Assembly: GCA_039934875.1 (NCBI GenBank)
Contig: JBDTLH010000320.1
Location: 1-8,619, forward strand
Length of the DNA: 8,619 nucleotides
Direction: 5' to 3'
Origin: JBDTLH01 sp039934875
Lineage (GTDB): Bacteria > Acidobacteriota > Terriglobia > Terriglobales > Acidobacteriaceae
Shown: piece by piece, positions 1-6,056 of the stretch
How the letters are laid out: each line of letters begins with the position of its first letter
Position numbering within the stretch: position 1 is the stretch's first letter
Notes under the pieces: model-generated
Told to the model about the DNA's origin: nothing
What the model saw: the letters and a program-made list of their open reading frames with translations, nothing else
Database searches by the model: none
Program-made: the position numbers and the translations under genes

Positions 1-1359
1 GGGAGTCCGCAAATCGCGCAGGAACCAACAGTTTATCCAGGTTATACCCACCTTCATCTGCTGTGCCACACGATGGCCCCGCTTCAGATTAGAGGTCCAG
101 ATCGAAGCCGCCAACCCATATTGGGTATCATTCGCCATCACGACCGCCTCTTCCTCTACGTCGAACGGCGCAATGTGACAGACCGGACCGAATACCTCTT
201 CTTTCATAAATCGCGCAGTTTCAGGTAGTCCGGTATAAATCGTGGGCTGCACGTAAGAGCCATTATCTCGCGCATCACCGAATTCCGTAACACCGCCTCC
301 GCTTACCAGAGTCGCGCCCTCTTCCTTCGCGATCTCAAAATAAGAGAGGACCTTGTTGCGATGCACCTTGGAAATCAGCGGGCCGAAATTCGTGGTCTCT
401 TCACTCGGCCATCCAGCACGCAACTCTTCCGCTTTCCGCTTGAACGCATTCACAAAACGTTCAAAGATCGGACGCTCGACATAGACCCGTTCCGCGCACA
501 AGCACACCTGGCCAGTATTGAGGAACACCGCATCGCCGAGCCCCTGGACGGCATCGTCAAAATCACAATCGGCAAATACTATGGCCGCGTTTTTTCCTCC
601 TAGTTCAAACGAGACTGGCTTCACCATTGGCGCAACCGCTGCCATGATTGCTGCCCCGGTGCGTGATTCGCCGGTAAACGTGATCGCGTCCACATCCGGA
701 TGGCGCGACAAAAACTCGCCCGCCGATCCTGGCCCGAACCCATGCACGAGGTTGAAGACACCGTGCGGAACTCTCGCATCGCGCATTACCTGCGCCAGCA
801 GCGTGGCGCTGGCAGGAGTCTCCTCCGACGGCTTGACTACCACCGCGTTGCCACATGCGAGCGCAGGCGCCACCTTCCACGTGAGCAACAGCAACGGCAA
901 GTTCCACGGAGTAATGATCCCGACCACACCCACCGGTTTCCGCACGGCATAATTGAGCGCCCGTTCGCCATTCGACAGTTCGGTCTGAAAGCACTCCTGC
1001 CCTGCCGTCTTAATCAAATCCGCGAAAGCCCTGAAATTCGCCGCTGCTCGCGGCACATCGAGTTTCTTGGCAAGAGCGATAGGTTTGCCGGTATCAGCCA
1101 CCTCCGCCGCAACAAATTCAGAAAATCGCGCCTCGATCAATTCGGCAATCCGATACAGCAACGCCGCACGGGAGGGAATACCCATGCCTCCCCACTTGCC
1201 CGCGAGCGCCCGCCGCGCAGCGAAAACCGCTTCATCCACCTGATTCTGGTCGGCTTCCATTACGCAGGCAACGGTGGATCCATCCGCCGGATTCACGTCC
1301 GCAAATTCGTTGCCGCCGCGCACGAACTCGCCCCCGATAAAATTCTCAAGTAGGTGCAC
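1..1359 (-). CDS. ALDH8-family semialdehyde dehydrogenase (2-hydroxymuconate / 2-aminomuconate 6-semialdehyde dehydrogenase-like), 3' end outside window
   Basis: The frame is open for 453 codons from a GTG at 1359 to the window edge, which cuts off roughly the last 30 residues. The protein is an NAD(P)-dependent aldehyde dehydrogenase. It shows TPWNLP with oxyanion Asn153, FTGESRTG at 228-235, catalytic Glu252 in FELGGKN, nucleophile Cys286 in GQVC, and EEVFGP at 387-392. These spacings match the P. fluorescens 2-aminomuconate semialdehyde dehydrogenase residues as I recall them (N169, E268, C302) with a constant offset of 16. The substrate arginines recalled as R120 and R464 fall on Arg104 and Arg448 (in LRDLRT). 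Seen: the motifs and spacing. Inferred: an acidic muconate-type semialdehyde substrate, from catechol meta-cleavage or the kynurenine route. The GTG start is chosen because the protein then begins VHLLENFIGGEF, like XylG/DmpC, and GGAG lies just upstream; an in-frame GTG at 1395 is the alternative. It lies 71 bases after hypB on the same strand with no clear terminator between, so it may be co-transcribed, but no hydrogenase role is evident. Confidence 0.93.
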   Translation of the reverse strand, partial: MHLLENFIGGEFVRGGNEFADVNPADGSTVACVMEADQNQVDEAVFAARRALAGKWGGMGIPSRAALLYRIAELIEARFSEFVAAEVADTGKPIALAKKLDVPRAAANFRAFADLIKTAGQECFQTELSNGERALNYAVRKPVGVVGIITPWNLPLLLLTWKVAPALACGNAVVVKPSEETPASATLLAQVMRDARVPHGVFNLVHGFGPGSAGEFLSRHPDVDAITFTGESRTGAAIMAAVAPMVKPVSFELGGKNAAIVFADCDFDDAVQGLGDAVFLNTGQVCLCAERVYVERPIFERFVNAFKRKAEELRAGWPSEETTNFGPLISKVHRNKVLSYFEIAKEEGATLVSGGGVTEFGDARDNGSYVQPTIYTGLPETARFMKEEVFGPVCHIAPFDVEEEAVVMANDTQYGLAASIWTSNLKRGHRVAQQMKVGITWINCWFLRDLRTP

Positions 1360-1430
1360 ACTGCTCCGACCGGTGCGCGCGAGTGAATTGATCACGCACT
1401 GATCCAGTGTAAGGCTCTGCGCTGCTCGAT
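1360..1430. other. hypB / aldehyde dehydrogenase intergenic gap
   Basis: This 71-base gap holds a perfect but short inverted repeat at 1397-1409 (5-base arms CACTG/CAGTG around 3 bases). No U-tract follows it on either strand, so it is not a convincing intrinsic terminator. No clear -10/-35 pair for the dehydrogenase was seen. The gap may mark the functional end of the hydrogenase operon, since the genes before it are mostly closer together or overlapping. Confidence 0.4.
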
Positions 1431-2117
1431 TCAAACCACCGTGCTTTGTCGCGATGCGGCGACCTTGTGGGTTACGAGATATTGAACCATCTCTTGCATG
1501 CCCAGGTCCTTCTTGGCAGAGACCTCGAATACCTGCATGCCAGGACGCACGCTCTGTATATTTGCATAGGCTGCCGCAAGATCAAACTCAACCGCCTCGG
1601 CAAGGTCCATCTTGGTAATCACCGCGACATCCGCGGAATTAAAAATTGTGGGATACTTGAGCGGCTTATCTTCGCCCTCCGTCGCCGAGAGGAGAACAAT
1701 CCGAAGCTCCTCGCCCAGGTCATAGCTTGACGGACAGACCAGATTGCCAACATTCTCGATGAACAAAAAATCCAGTCGCTTCAGCTCCCAATCCGCAAGC
1801 GCCCGCTCGATCATCTGTGCATCGAGGTGGCAGATCGTACCGGTGGTAATCTGCTTTACCTGGGGCGTCGCTCGGCCCAGCCGCATGGCATCGTGCTCGG
1901 TCGCAAGATCGCCCACTAGCGCGGCAATGCGATACTCTTTACTCAATCTTGAAAGCAGCTTCTCAAGAAACATCGTCTTGCCTGATCCTGGACTCGATAC
2001 AAGGCTGGCTACATACACTCCGGCCTCCCGGAACCTATCGCGCAAAGCGCGCGCAAGCAAATCGTTTTGCTTCAATACCTTGGCTCTGACTTCGAGCAAA
2101 CGCGGATTTGTGCTCAC
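1431..2117 (-). CDS. hypB: HypB, GTPase for hydrogenase nickel insertion
   Basis: This is the 228-residue SIMIBI-class GTPase that, with HypA, delivers nickel to the hydrogenase large subunit in the cytoplasm. The P-loop SSPGSGKT is at 41-48, GDLATEHDA at 69-77, and the G-domain metal site TGTICHLDA at 92-100 (Cys96, His97). Cys128 follows ENVGNLV, and the guanine-specificity motif is TKMD (168-171) instead of the usual NKxD. The N-terminus has neither the CxxCGC high-affinity Ni motif of E. coli HypB nor a His-rich Ni-storage stretch, so this is a minimal HypB. The start is the GTG at 2117. It overlaps the hypA stop by 3 bases (GTGA), has GGAG about 8 bases upstream, and gives the usual N-terminus (STNPRLLEVRAKVL). 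An upstream in-frame ATG at 2246 would run far into hypA and is rejected. Confidence 0.96.
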   Translation of the reverse strand: MSTNPRLLEVRAKVLKQNDLLARALRDRFREAGVYVASLVSSPGSGKTMFLEKLLSRLSKEYRIAALVGDLATEHDAMRLGRATPQVKQITTGTICHLDAQMIERALADWELKRLDFLFIENVGNLVCPSSYDLGEELRIVLLSATEGEDKPLKYPTIFNSADVAVITKMDLAEAVEFDLAAAYANIQSVRPGMQVFEVSAKKDLGMQEMVQYLVTHKVAASRQSTVV

Positions 2118-2461
2118 GCTGCAATCTCCAATGCTGTTACTTCCAGTTCCCTGCCCTGCAGCACCTGCTGTGCCGGGGTGTGGCAATCCGGACAACAAAG
2201 CTGCTGCACTGATCTCGGCGAATGTTCTTTCTGGCACCCTGGACAATATATTTTCAAAGGCACCTCTTCAATCTCCAGTCGCGAGCCTTCGAGACTCGTC
2301 CCTTGACATGCGATTTCATAAGAAAATGCCAAAGCATCCTTATCAACACCCGAGAGTGCCCCCAGTTTCAGGTGGACGGCTTCTATGTTGAGGCCGCCAC
2401 GGCTCTCCGACTCCGCTTCGACGCCTTCGATGATGCTGATCGCGATCGAAAGTTCATGCAT
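2114..2461 (-). CDS. hypA: HypA, nickel metallochaperone for hydrogenase maturation
   Basis: At 115 residues it is of normal length for HypA. It begins MHELSIA, where the N-terminal Met, His2 and Glu3 form the nickel site. The structural zinc site is CPGC (about 73-76) and CPDC (about 90-93), separated by 13 residues. It hands nickel to HypB and the large subunit precursor. No good Shine-Dalgarno is visible: the region upstream is the 3' end of the 33-codon microprotein gene, whose stop lies only 4 bases before this start. Translation therefore probably depends on coupling to that small gene. The stop overlaps the hypB start. Confidence 0.96.
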   Translation of the reverse strand: MHELSIAISIIEGVEAESESRGGLNIEAVHLKLGALSGVDKDALAFSYEIACQGTSLEGSRLEIEEVPLKIYCPGCQKEHSPRSVQQLCCPDCHTPAQQVLQGRELEVTALEIAA

Positions 2462-2465
2462 GGCA

Positions 2466-2567
2466 TTACATGGTGCTGATTTTGATGTAACGCTTGAGAT
2501 CAGGAATCACCGCAACCAAAACTGCAACTGCCCCTAGCCCTAACATCGCGAAAAAGACTTGCTTCAT
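2466..2567 (-). CDS. 33-residue single-span membrane microprotein (DUF6893-like)
   Basis: A 33-codon gene (ATG 2567, TAA 2466-2468) lies between the maturation protease and hypA. The protein starts MKQVFFAML, has a hydrophobic stretch from about residue 4 to 21 rich in Gly, Ala, Val and Leu, then a short basic tail with PDLKRYIK. This is the layout of a single transmembrane helix with a charged C-terminal end. From memory, actinobacterial hydrogenase clusters carry such a gene (annotated DUF6893 small protein) near hypA and hypB. A strong GAGGTGA Shine-Dalgarno 7 bases from the ATG, and placement with only 4 bases to hypA, support a real gene. Its function is unknown; membrane tethering or assembly of the hydrogenase is inference. 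It would be missed by callers with a length cut-off. Confidence 0.85.
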   Translation of the reverse strand: MKQVFFAMLGLGAVAVLVAVIPDLKRYIKISTM

Positions 2568-2571
2568 ACTT

Positions 2572-2578
2572 TCACCTC
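2572..2578 (-). promoter_or_regulatory. Shine-Dalgarno of the 33-residue microprotein gene
   Basis: The minus strand reads GAGGTGA, with its GAGG core 7 bases before the ATG at 2567. It lies in the 25-base gap after the protease stop and is the only strong ribosome site before hypA, which has none of its own. It may serve both genes by coupling. Confidence 0.75.
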
Positions 2579-2592
2579 ACAATTTAAATCCA

Positions 2593-3102
2593 CTACGTGA
2601 TACAAACCGTTTTCGCGACCAGGATGCTCGCGACCAGTTCTTCCACCATTCGCACGGCCTCTCCGAGCGAAGATTCCACTATGGTGCTCAACCCCATGCG
2701 CCCCTCTAGTTCGTCACCGAAATCGGCGGGTTCGCACCCCACCACATACACGTGCGCGCTTACCTCGCCCATAGACATCGCCAAACCCAGCACCCGCACC
2801 GGATCCATGCCATGCGCGTTCACCACCATATCGCCCGTCTGATTAGCGATGCTGTGCAGGTCAGGCTCCACTACATAGAGTGTTCCCGGTGCTTCGCCGT
2901 GCGGCAGCGCGTCAACCAGGATAACCGCCTCCCAGGGTTCCAGCAGAGCATAAGCGAGATCGAAGCCACGAATCCCAAAATCAATAACTTCAACCCCTTC
3001 CGGTAATCCGCGCCGCGCCAACAGCCGCGCCGCTTCGACGCCAAACGCATCATCGCCCAAAAAAATATTTCCTACGCCGGCGATCAGTATGCGGCCAATC
3101 AT
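2593..3102 (-). CDS. Hydrogenase maturation endopeptidase (HyaD/HybD/HycI family)
   Basis: This 169-residue protease cleaves the C-terminal tail of the [NiFe] large subunit after nickel insertion. The N-terminal signature GVGNIFLGDDAFG is at 9-21. By alignment with E. coli HybD, the nickel-sensing residues Glu16, Asp62 and His93 correspond to Asp18, Asp64 (in ILVDALPHG) and His97 (in NAHGMDP). The family motif DFGIRGFDLAYALL follows at about 41-54. The target here is the large subunit in the same cluster, cut after His577. The start overlaps the stop of the preceding gene by 4 bases (ATGA), implying coupled translation. Seen: the motifs. Inferred: specificity for the local large subunit. Confidence 0.95.
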   Translation of the reverse strand: MIGRILIAGVGNIFLGDDAFGVEAARLLARRGLPEGVEVIDFGIRGFDLAYALLEPWEAVILVDALPHGEAPGTLYVVEPDLHSIANQTGDMVVNAHGMDPVRVLGLAMSMGEVSAHVYVVGCEPADFGDELEGRMGLSTIVESSLGEAVRMVEELVASILVAKTVCIT

Positions 3103-3425
3103 GCAGTGATGCCCTCCGCCTTGTCGTCCAAACCTATCGGCTCGACCTCATTCGGAGAAAAGAAGAAACGGTGCCCGGGCTGGCGCATCATCCCGAGGTC
3201 CCTACCCGGATCGTCCTCGATAACCACCGCGAATTGTATCTGGTCTTCATAGTCCTGTTCGATGGATTCGATAATTGCGATCTGTCCGGCGAGGGCGATG
3301 TCCATGATGTCTGCGGACTTTTGCGGCCACAACCGTACCCGGTCGCCAACGCGCAAATCGACACCGAAGACGCGTACGCTCTCAAGCGCCGGCCGGTCCG
3401 GAAATGGGTCCCAGTTGCCGTTCAT
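3099..3425 (-). CDS. 108-residue conserved hydrogenase-cluster protein of unknown function
   Basis: I do not know a named domain for this protein. Near the N-terminus VFGVDLRVGDRVRLWP looks like a small beta-barrel (SH3/KOW-like) strand pattern. The middle DIALAGQIAIIESIEQDYED and VVIEDDPGRDLG continue it, and the C-terminal part reads RQPGHRFFFSPNEVEPI. It is acidic, without cysteines, signal peptide or membrane segment. From memory, close counterparts sit in actinobacterial hhy clusters. It overlaps the genes on both sides by 4 bases, and GGAGG lies 7 bases before the ATG. It sits directly before the maturation protease, so an assembly role is likely but inferred. Confidence 0.88.
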   Translation of the reverse strand: MNGNWDPFPDRPALESVRVFGVDLRVGDRVRLWPQKSADIMDIALAGQIAIIESIEQDYEDQIQFAVVIEDDPGRDLGMMRQPGHRFFFSPNEVEPIGLDDKAEGITA

Positions 3426-4405
3426 CGGCCGCCCTCCATCTCTGCTTCCAGCTCAGCCACTTTCCTCATGCCCCGAATAGCGCCGTGCACCTTCATCATG
3501 TGCTCTTGCGGAAGGGCCTCGGTGCGTTCCAAAATGGCGCGGGCCCGGCTGTCTCCCAATCGCATCTCCTCTTTCTCATCATCGGTGAGCGTCATCACCC
3601 GTAACGCCAGCATCTCGTCCATCTCTGTCCCATCGAAGAAATCACCTGCACTCTCAGGAGCAACCTGCGGATAGTCATATAAGATGATCGGCGATGAGAG
3701 CATCCTCGTGCGCTCTCCCGCGGGGCCGACCAGCACCGGAAATGCGCCCACATTTCGGCAGCCCGCAGCCGCCTCACTGAACTCATCCGGTGTGTCTAGC
3801 AGCGAAACAAACTCGCCGTCAGAGGTCCCCATCAGCAGATGCGCCGAGACAAACGCTCGCCGCATGGCTTCCGCTCGCGTGTATGCAGCTGCACTATCTA
3901 GTACCGTGTGATTCTCAAGCTGGAAGTGCAGCTTGCATGCCCCTGACGGCAGAATTTCCGCGCTGAGGTGAAGACTTCCGCTCAGGCTTTGTTGCAGGTA
4001 GTAGGCGTTCGCATCGCACTCATCCGTGGACCGCTGCTCCGCAAACCGCAAATCGAAGCTGCGCGGCTGCGCGATAACTTCATCCAGCCCCACTTCGAAA
4101 TCAACGCTCTTCTCGAATCCCTCCTCCCAATTCGTAGAACCCCCAGAACGTTGCGCCAGCAACAAGAAGCGCACTCGCACCTCCAGCTTCGCGGTCGCAC
4201 TCACTTTCGCAAGACATTCTGTGACCATTGAACTGGCCTCAGCAGGGCGTTGGATGGCGGCGAAATCCGCGGGGTAGAGTGTCCCAAAATTCCAGCGCTG
4301 CTGGTTCTTGATCGCTGAAGACCGATAAGGATAAAGCATGTATCCCTCATACAAAACGGCATTCGCAATCTTCTCCACGTCAGCAAAGCCGATGCCGTTT
4401 GTCAT
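3422..4405 (-). CDS. 327-residue conserved hydrogenase-cluster protein of unknown function
   Basis: This is a soluble protein with no recognised catalytic motif. Two segments look highly conserved from recall of actinobacterial clusters: an N-terminal aromatic motif VLYEGYMLYPYR at 17-28, followed by KNQQRWNFG, and a C-terminal region from about 238, ILYDYPQVAPESAGDFFDG followed by TEMDEMLALRVMTLTDDEK. The middle is beta-rich. The end is a charged helix (ERTEAL to ELEAEMEGGR). The ATG overlaps the stop of the DUF6084-like gene by 4 bases, with GAGG 7 bases upstream, and the stop overlaps the next start by 4 bases. The position in the chain suggests a stoichiometric partner or assembly factor; no enzymatic role can be claimed. 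Confidence 0.9.
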   Translation of the reverse strand: MTNGIGFADVEKIANAVLYEGYMLYPYRSSAIKNQQRWNFGTLYPADFAAIQRPAEASSMVTECLAKVSATAKLEVRVRFLLLAQRSGGSTNWEEGFEKSVDFEVGLDEVIAQPRSFDLRFAEQRSTDECDANAYYLQQSLSGSLHLSAEILPSGACKLHFQLENHTVLDSAAAYTRAEAMRRAFVSAHLLMGTSDGEFVSLLDTPDEFSEAAAGCRNVGAFPVLVGPAGERTRMLSSPIILYDYPQVAPESAGDFFDGTEMDEMLALRVMTLTDDEKEEMRLGDSRARAILERTEALPQEHMMKVHGAIRGMRKVAELEAEMEGGR

Positions 4406-5082
4406 AGCTTGACCTCAGCCTCGCTTTCGAGGTCTTTGTCGCGCTCCTGGTCTTCCACTGGAAGCAGGCTCTCCAGAACCATCTCCCAGGTAGGAATTCC
4501 GCGCTTGACCTTGTAATTGTAGAGCCGCTCGAAGATGTCCCGCCGCAGTGAAAGCCACGTGGAATCGGGATAATAAGCGTCCATCATCTGCTTCCAAACA
4601 GCTATGGGGAGGCGGTAATTCGCTTCCTTGTCCCATGGAATTTGCATGATCTGGAGTGGCCCGTCAGCGTGGCTGTAAAACACAGTTCCGCTGAACATAA
4701 CGCACAGCGGAATTTCGCCGGACTCGAGCGCATGAAAGTATTTTGTCGCCGCAACATTGAAATCGAAGGTGCAGGGTAATTCCACGTTGACCACCATAGT
4801 ACCGGTGAACCCCGGCACCGACACGCTGGTGTTCATCCACAACATCGGGCGAACGGTCCTGCCCCAGCGCTCCGGTTCTCCAAAAAGGTCGCGCAACTTC
4901 TCTTGCTCGGGCGCGGCATAGCGGCGCTTGGCTGGCTCAATCTGCACCTGGCAACGCAATGTAAGGGTATGAATTGCCTGATCGGGCGGCTGATTAAAGA
5001 TGCGGAGCTTCAGCGCCATCATCGGCGCAGCCGCATGGGTGACCGCCTCCGAACCTTCGATCTGGAAACTCAGCTCAGGCAT
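4402..5082 (-). CDS. DUF6084-like protein of the hydrogenase cluster
   Basis: This 226-residue soluble protein resembles, from memory, the DUF6084 family found with group 1h hydrogenases. Recognisable segments are QVQIEPAKRRYAAPE (46-60), LRDLFGEPERWGRTVRP (63-79), PCTFDFNVAATKYFHALESG (103-122), PLCVMFSGTVFY (125-136), IPWDKEANYRLPIAVW (148-163) and a charged C-terminal tail. The alternating hydrophobic pattern in the first 140 residues suggests a beta-sandwich. There are only three scattered cysteines and no metal motif. The ATG lies 8 bases inside the preceding gene, with AAGGTGG just upstream, so translation is coupled. The function is unknown. The family name is from pattern recall and would need a profile search. 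Confidence 0.88.
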   Translation of the reverse strand: MPELSFQIEGSEAVTHAAAPMMALKLRIFNQPPDQAIHTLTLRCQVQIEPAKRRYAAPEQEKLRDLFGEPERWGRTVRPMLWMNTSVSVPGFTGTMVVNVELPCTFDFNVAATKYFHALESGEIPLCVMFSGTVFYSHADGPLQIMQIPWDKEANYRLPIAVWKQMMDAYYPDSTWLSLRRDIFERLYNYKVKRGIPTWEMVLESLLPVEDQERDKDLESEAEVKL

Positions 5083-5731
5083 TAACCACCTTTCGGTCGC
5101 CGATGCGCTTCGCCTTAAGATCGGTGAAGAAGCCTTGTATTCCCGCCCAAACGTCGTTGCCGCCGGAGAGCCCCTTCCATTGGCTGCGAATCAAGCCGAC
5201 CAGGCGATAACATTCGTCGATAGGCACGGTGTAGTACTCAAACGGCGCTCCCACTCTGTTCACCAGCAAGGCCTCGACATCCGCTTCCATACCTTGCAAT
5301 GGACGGTTCTGCGCCACGATCTCACCCCAAGATTCCAGGCTGAGCAGCGATTCCATCGATCCCGCCGGGCTGGGATACATCGCCCTCACCTTTTCCGAAG
5401 CAGACTCACGATAAAAAAATGCGAGATTAATGGGAAGCATCAGCGCCTCCCATTGCAGGTCCGTCATCTCGAAGCCCGAGAGAAGGCGGACCTGTCGCGG
5501 AATGCGCTTGTAGCGCGCGCCTTCCTGACCGCAAAAAACCATAGAACAGCCCTCGCAGGCGCACATGATCTGTCGCGTGGTCGGCTCCAGCAAATGGGAG
5601 TGTATCTCCTCGAGCTCGGCGCTGCACAACTCACAATGCTCCAACCCGGAGCGGCGCCGGCGCTTCGAAAACTGGCGCAGCACCGCAAAGGCATCCCCCT
5701 GTTCAAACTCGCGATCCGGTCCTTCGTTCAT
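5075..5731 (-). CDS. DUF5947-like cysteine-rich protein of the hydrogenase cluster
   Basis: This 218-residue protein has an N-terminal metal-binding-like region: HCELC (Cys33, Cys36), His46, then CACEGC (Cys57, Cys59, Cys62) and Cys67. Six cysteines in 35 residues fit a zinc or iron site. The remainder holds aromatic-rich segments such as LPINLAFFYRES (99-110), RAMYPSPAGSMESLL (116-130) and EYYTVPIDECYRLVGLIR (165-182). From memory this is the DUF5947 family, which accompanies actinobacterial hydrogenase genes. It starts the block of overlapping genes and has AGGA 5 bases before the ATG. A gap of about 110 bases separates it from the upstream small gene. A role as Fe-S partner or scaffold is possible but not shown by sequence. 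Confidence 0.9.
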   Translation of the reverse strand: MNEGPDREFEQGDAFAVLRQFSKRRRRSGLEHCELCSAELEEIHSHLLEPTTRQIMCACEGCSMVFCGQEGARYKRIPRQVRLLSGFEMTDLQWEALMLPINLAFFYRESASEKVRAMYPSPAGSMESLLSLESWGEIVAQNRPLQGMEADVEALLVNRVGAPFEYYTVPIDECYRLVGLIRSQWKGLSGGNDVWAGIQGFFTDLKAKRIGDRKVVNA

Positions 5732-5840
5732 CCTTGTCCTGGTTCTAAGCTCTCAGCATCACCTTCAGCTTTTCACTTCGGAGCATCCATGCTTATCAGA
5801 GATCAATAGCTGATAGCTGACAACTAATCGCTGATTGCTC
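5732..5840. other. Intergenic gap before the accessory block
   Basis: This is the longest non-coding stretch of the cluster within the window (109 bases). It contains a degenerate heptamer repeat in its right part and the ribosome site of the next gene at its left end. No intrinsic terminator with a T-run was seen. A minus-strand TTGTCA (5818-5823) followed after 19 bases by TGATAA is too weak to call a promoter. Confidence 0.45.
5801..5835. repeat. Degenerate tandem heptamer repeat (consensus AGCTGAT)
   Basis: Five consecutive 7-base units fit the consensus AGCTGAT. The two adjacent units at 5808-5814 and 5815-5821 differ at one base, and the unit at 5829-5835 also differs at one base; the first and fourth are more diverged. 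It fills the space between the 62-residue gene and the DUF5947-like gene. It is not a coding feature and does not form a long stem. Confidence 0.6.
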
Positions 5841-6029
5841 CTACGGCGGAGGCATCTGCGGCATCCGCGGATCAATCGGCCCGCGCTTGTCTGCGTTAAT
5901 CGAAGTCGCATCTCTGGCGGTACGGGTGTCCCCTTCCCACCCGGTAGAAAACTTGTTGCCCAACTCTTCACCCTTGCGGTTTCCCGTGGAGTGCGACGGT
6001 GCGTCCCGTGTGGTTTCTTGCCTTCCCAT
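5841..6029 (-). CDS. 62-residue hydrophilic, probably disordered small protein
   Basis: This small gene sits between the NifU-domain gene and the DUF5947-like gene. The protein begins MGRQETTRDAPSHSTGNRKG, is rich in charged and small residues throughout, has no hydrophobic core or cysteine, and ends in a Pro-rich tail (GPIDPRMPQMPPP). It is therefore probably intrinsically disordered. Support for a real gene is the AAGGAG Shine-Dalgarno 10 bases upstream, a start 27 bases after the NifU-domain stop on the same strand, and lack of a competing gene. I do not recognise a family with certainty. It could be a linker or docking peptide for the complex, but that is speculation. Confidence 0.72.
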   Translation of the reverse strand: MGRQETTRDAPSHSTGNRKGEELGNKFSTGWEGDTRTARDATSINADKRGPIDPRMPQMPPP

Positions 6030-6039
6030 ATATGCTGCT

Positions 6040-6045
6040 CTCCTT
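6040..6045 (-). promoter_or_regulatory. Shine-Dalgarno of the 62-residue gene
   Basis: The minus strand reads AAGGAG, 10 bases before the ATG at 6029, in the short gap after the NifU-domain stop. It is among the clearest ribosome sites in the window and is the main evidence that the small hydrophilic gene is translated. Confidence 0.7.
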
Positions 6046-6056
6046 CGCTTGCTTTA

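Noticed and set aside
700..1353. Plus-strand open frame of 217 codons at the left end
   Set aside because: It lies antisense to the aldehyde dehydrogenase, which has all catalytic motifs; the plus-strand product is Arg-rich low-complexity sequence.
1397..1409. Inverted repeat after hypB as an intrinsic terminator
   Set aside because: The arms are only 5 bases with a 3-base loop and no T-run follows, so it is too weak.
2118..2246. N-terminal extension of HypB to an upstream ATG
   Set aside because: It lies inside hypA and does not resemble any HypB N-terminus; the GTG at 2117 overlaps the hypA stop in the usual way.
5793..5823. Possible internal minus-strand promoter (TTGTCA and TGATAA)
   Set aside because: The spacing is 19 bases, the -10 match is poor, and the sequence lies in a repeat of the same letters, so a chance match is likely.
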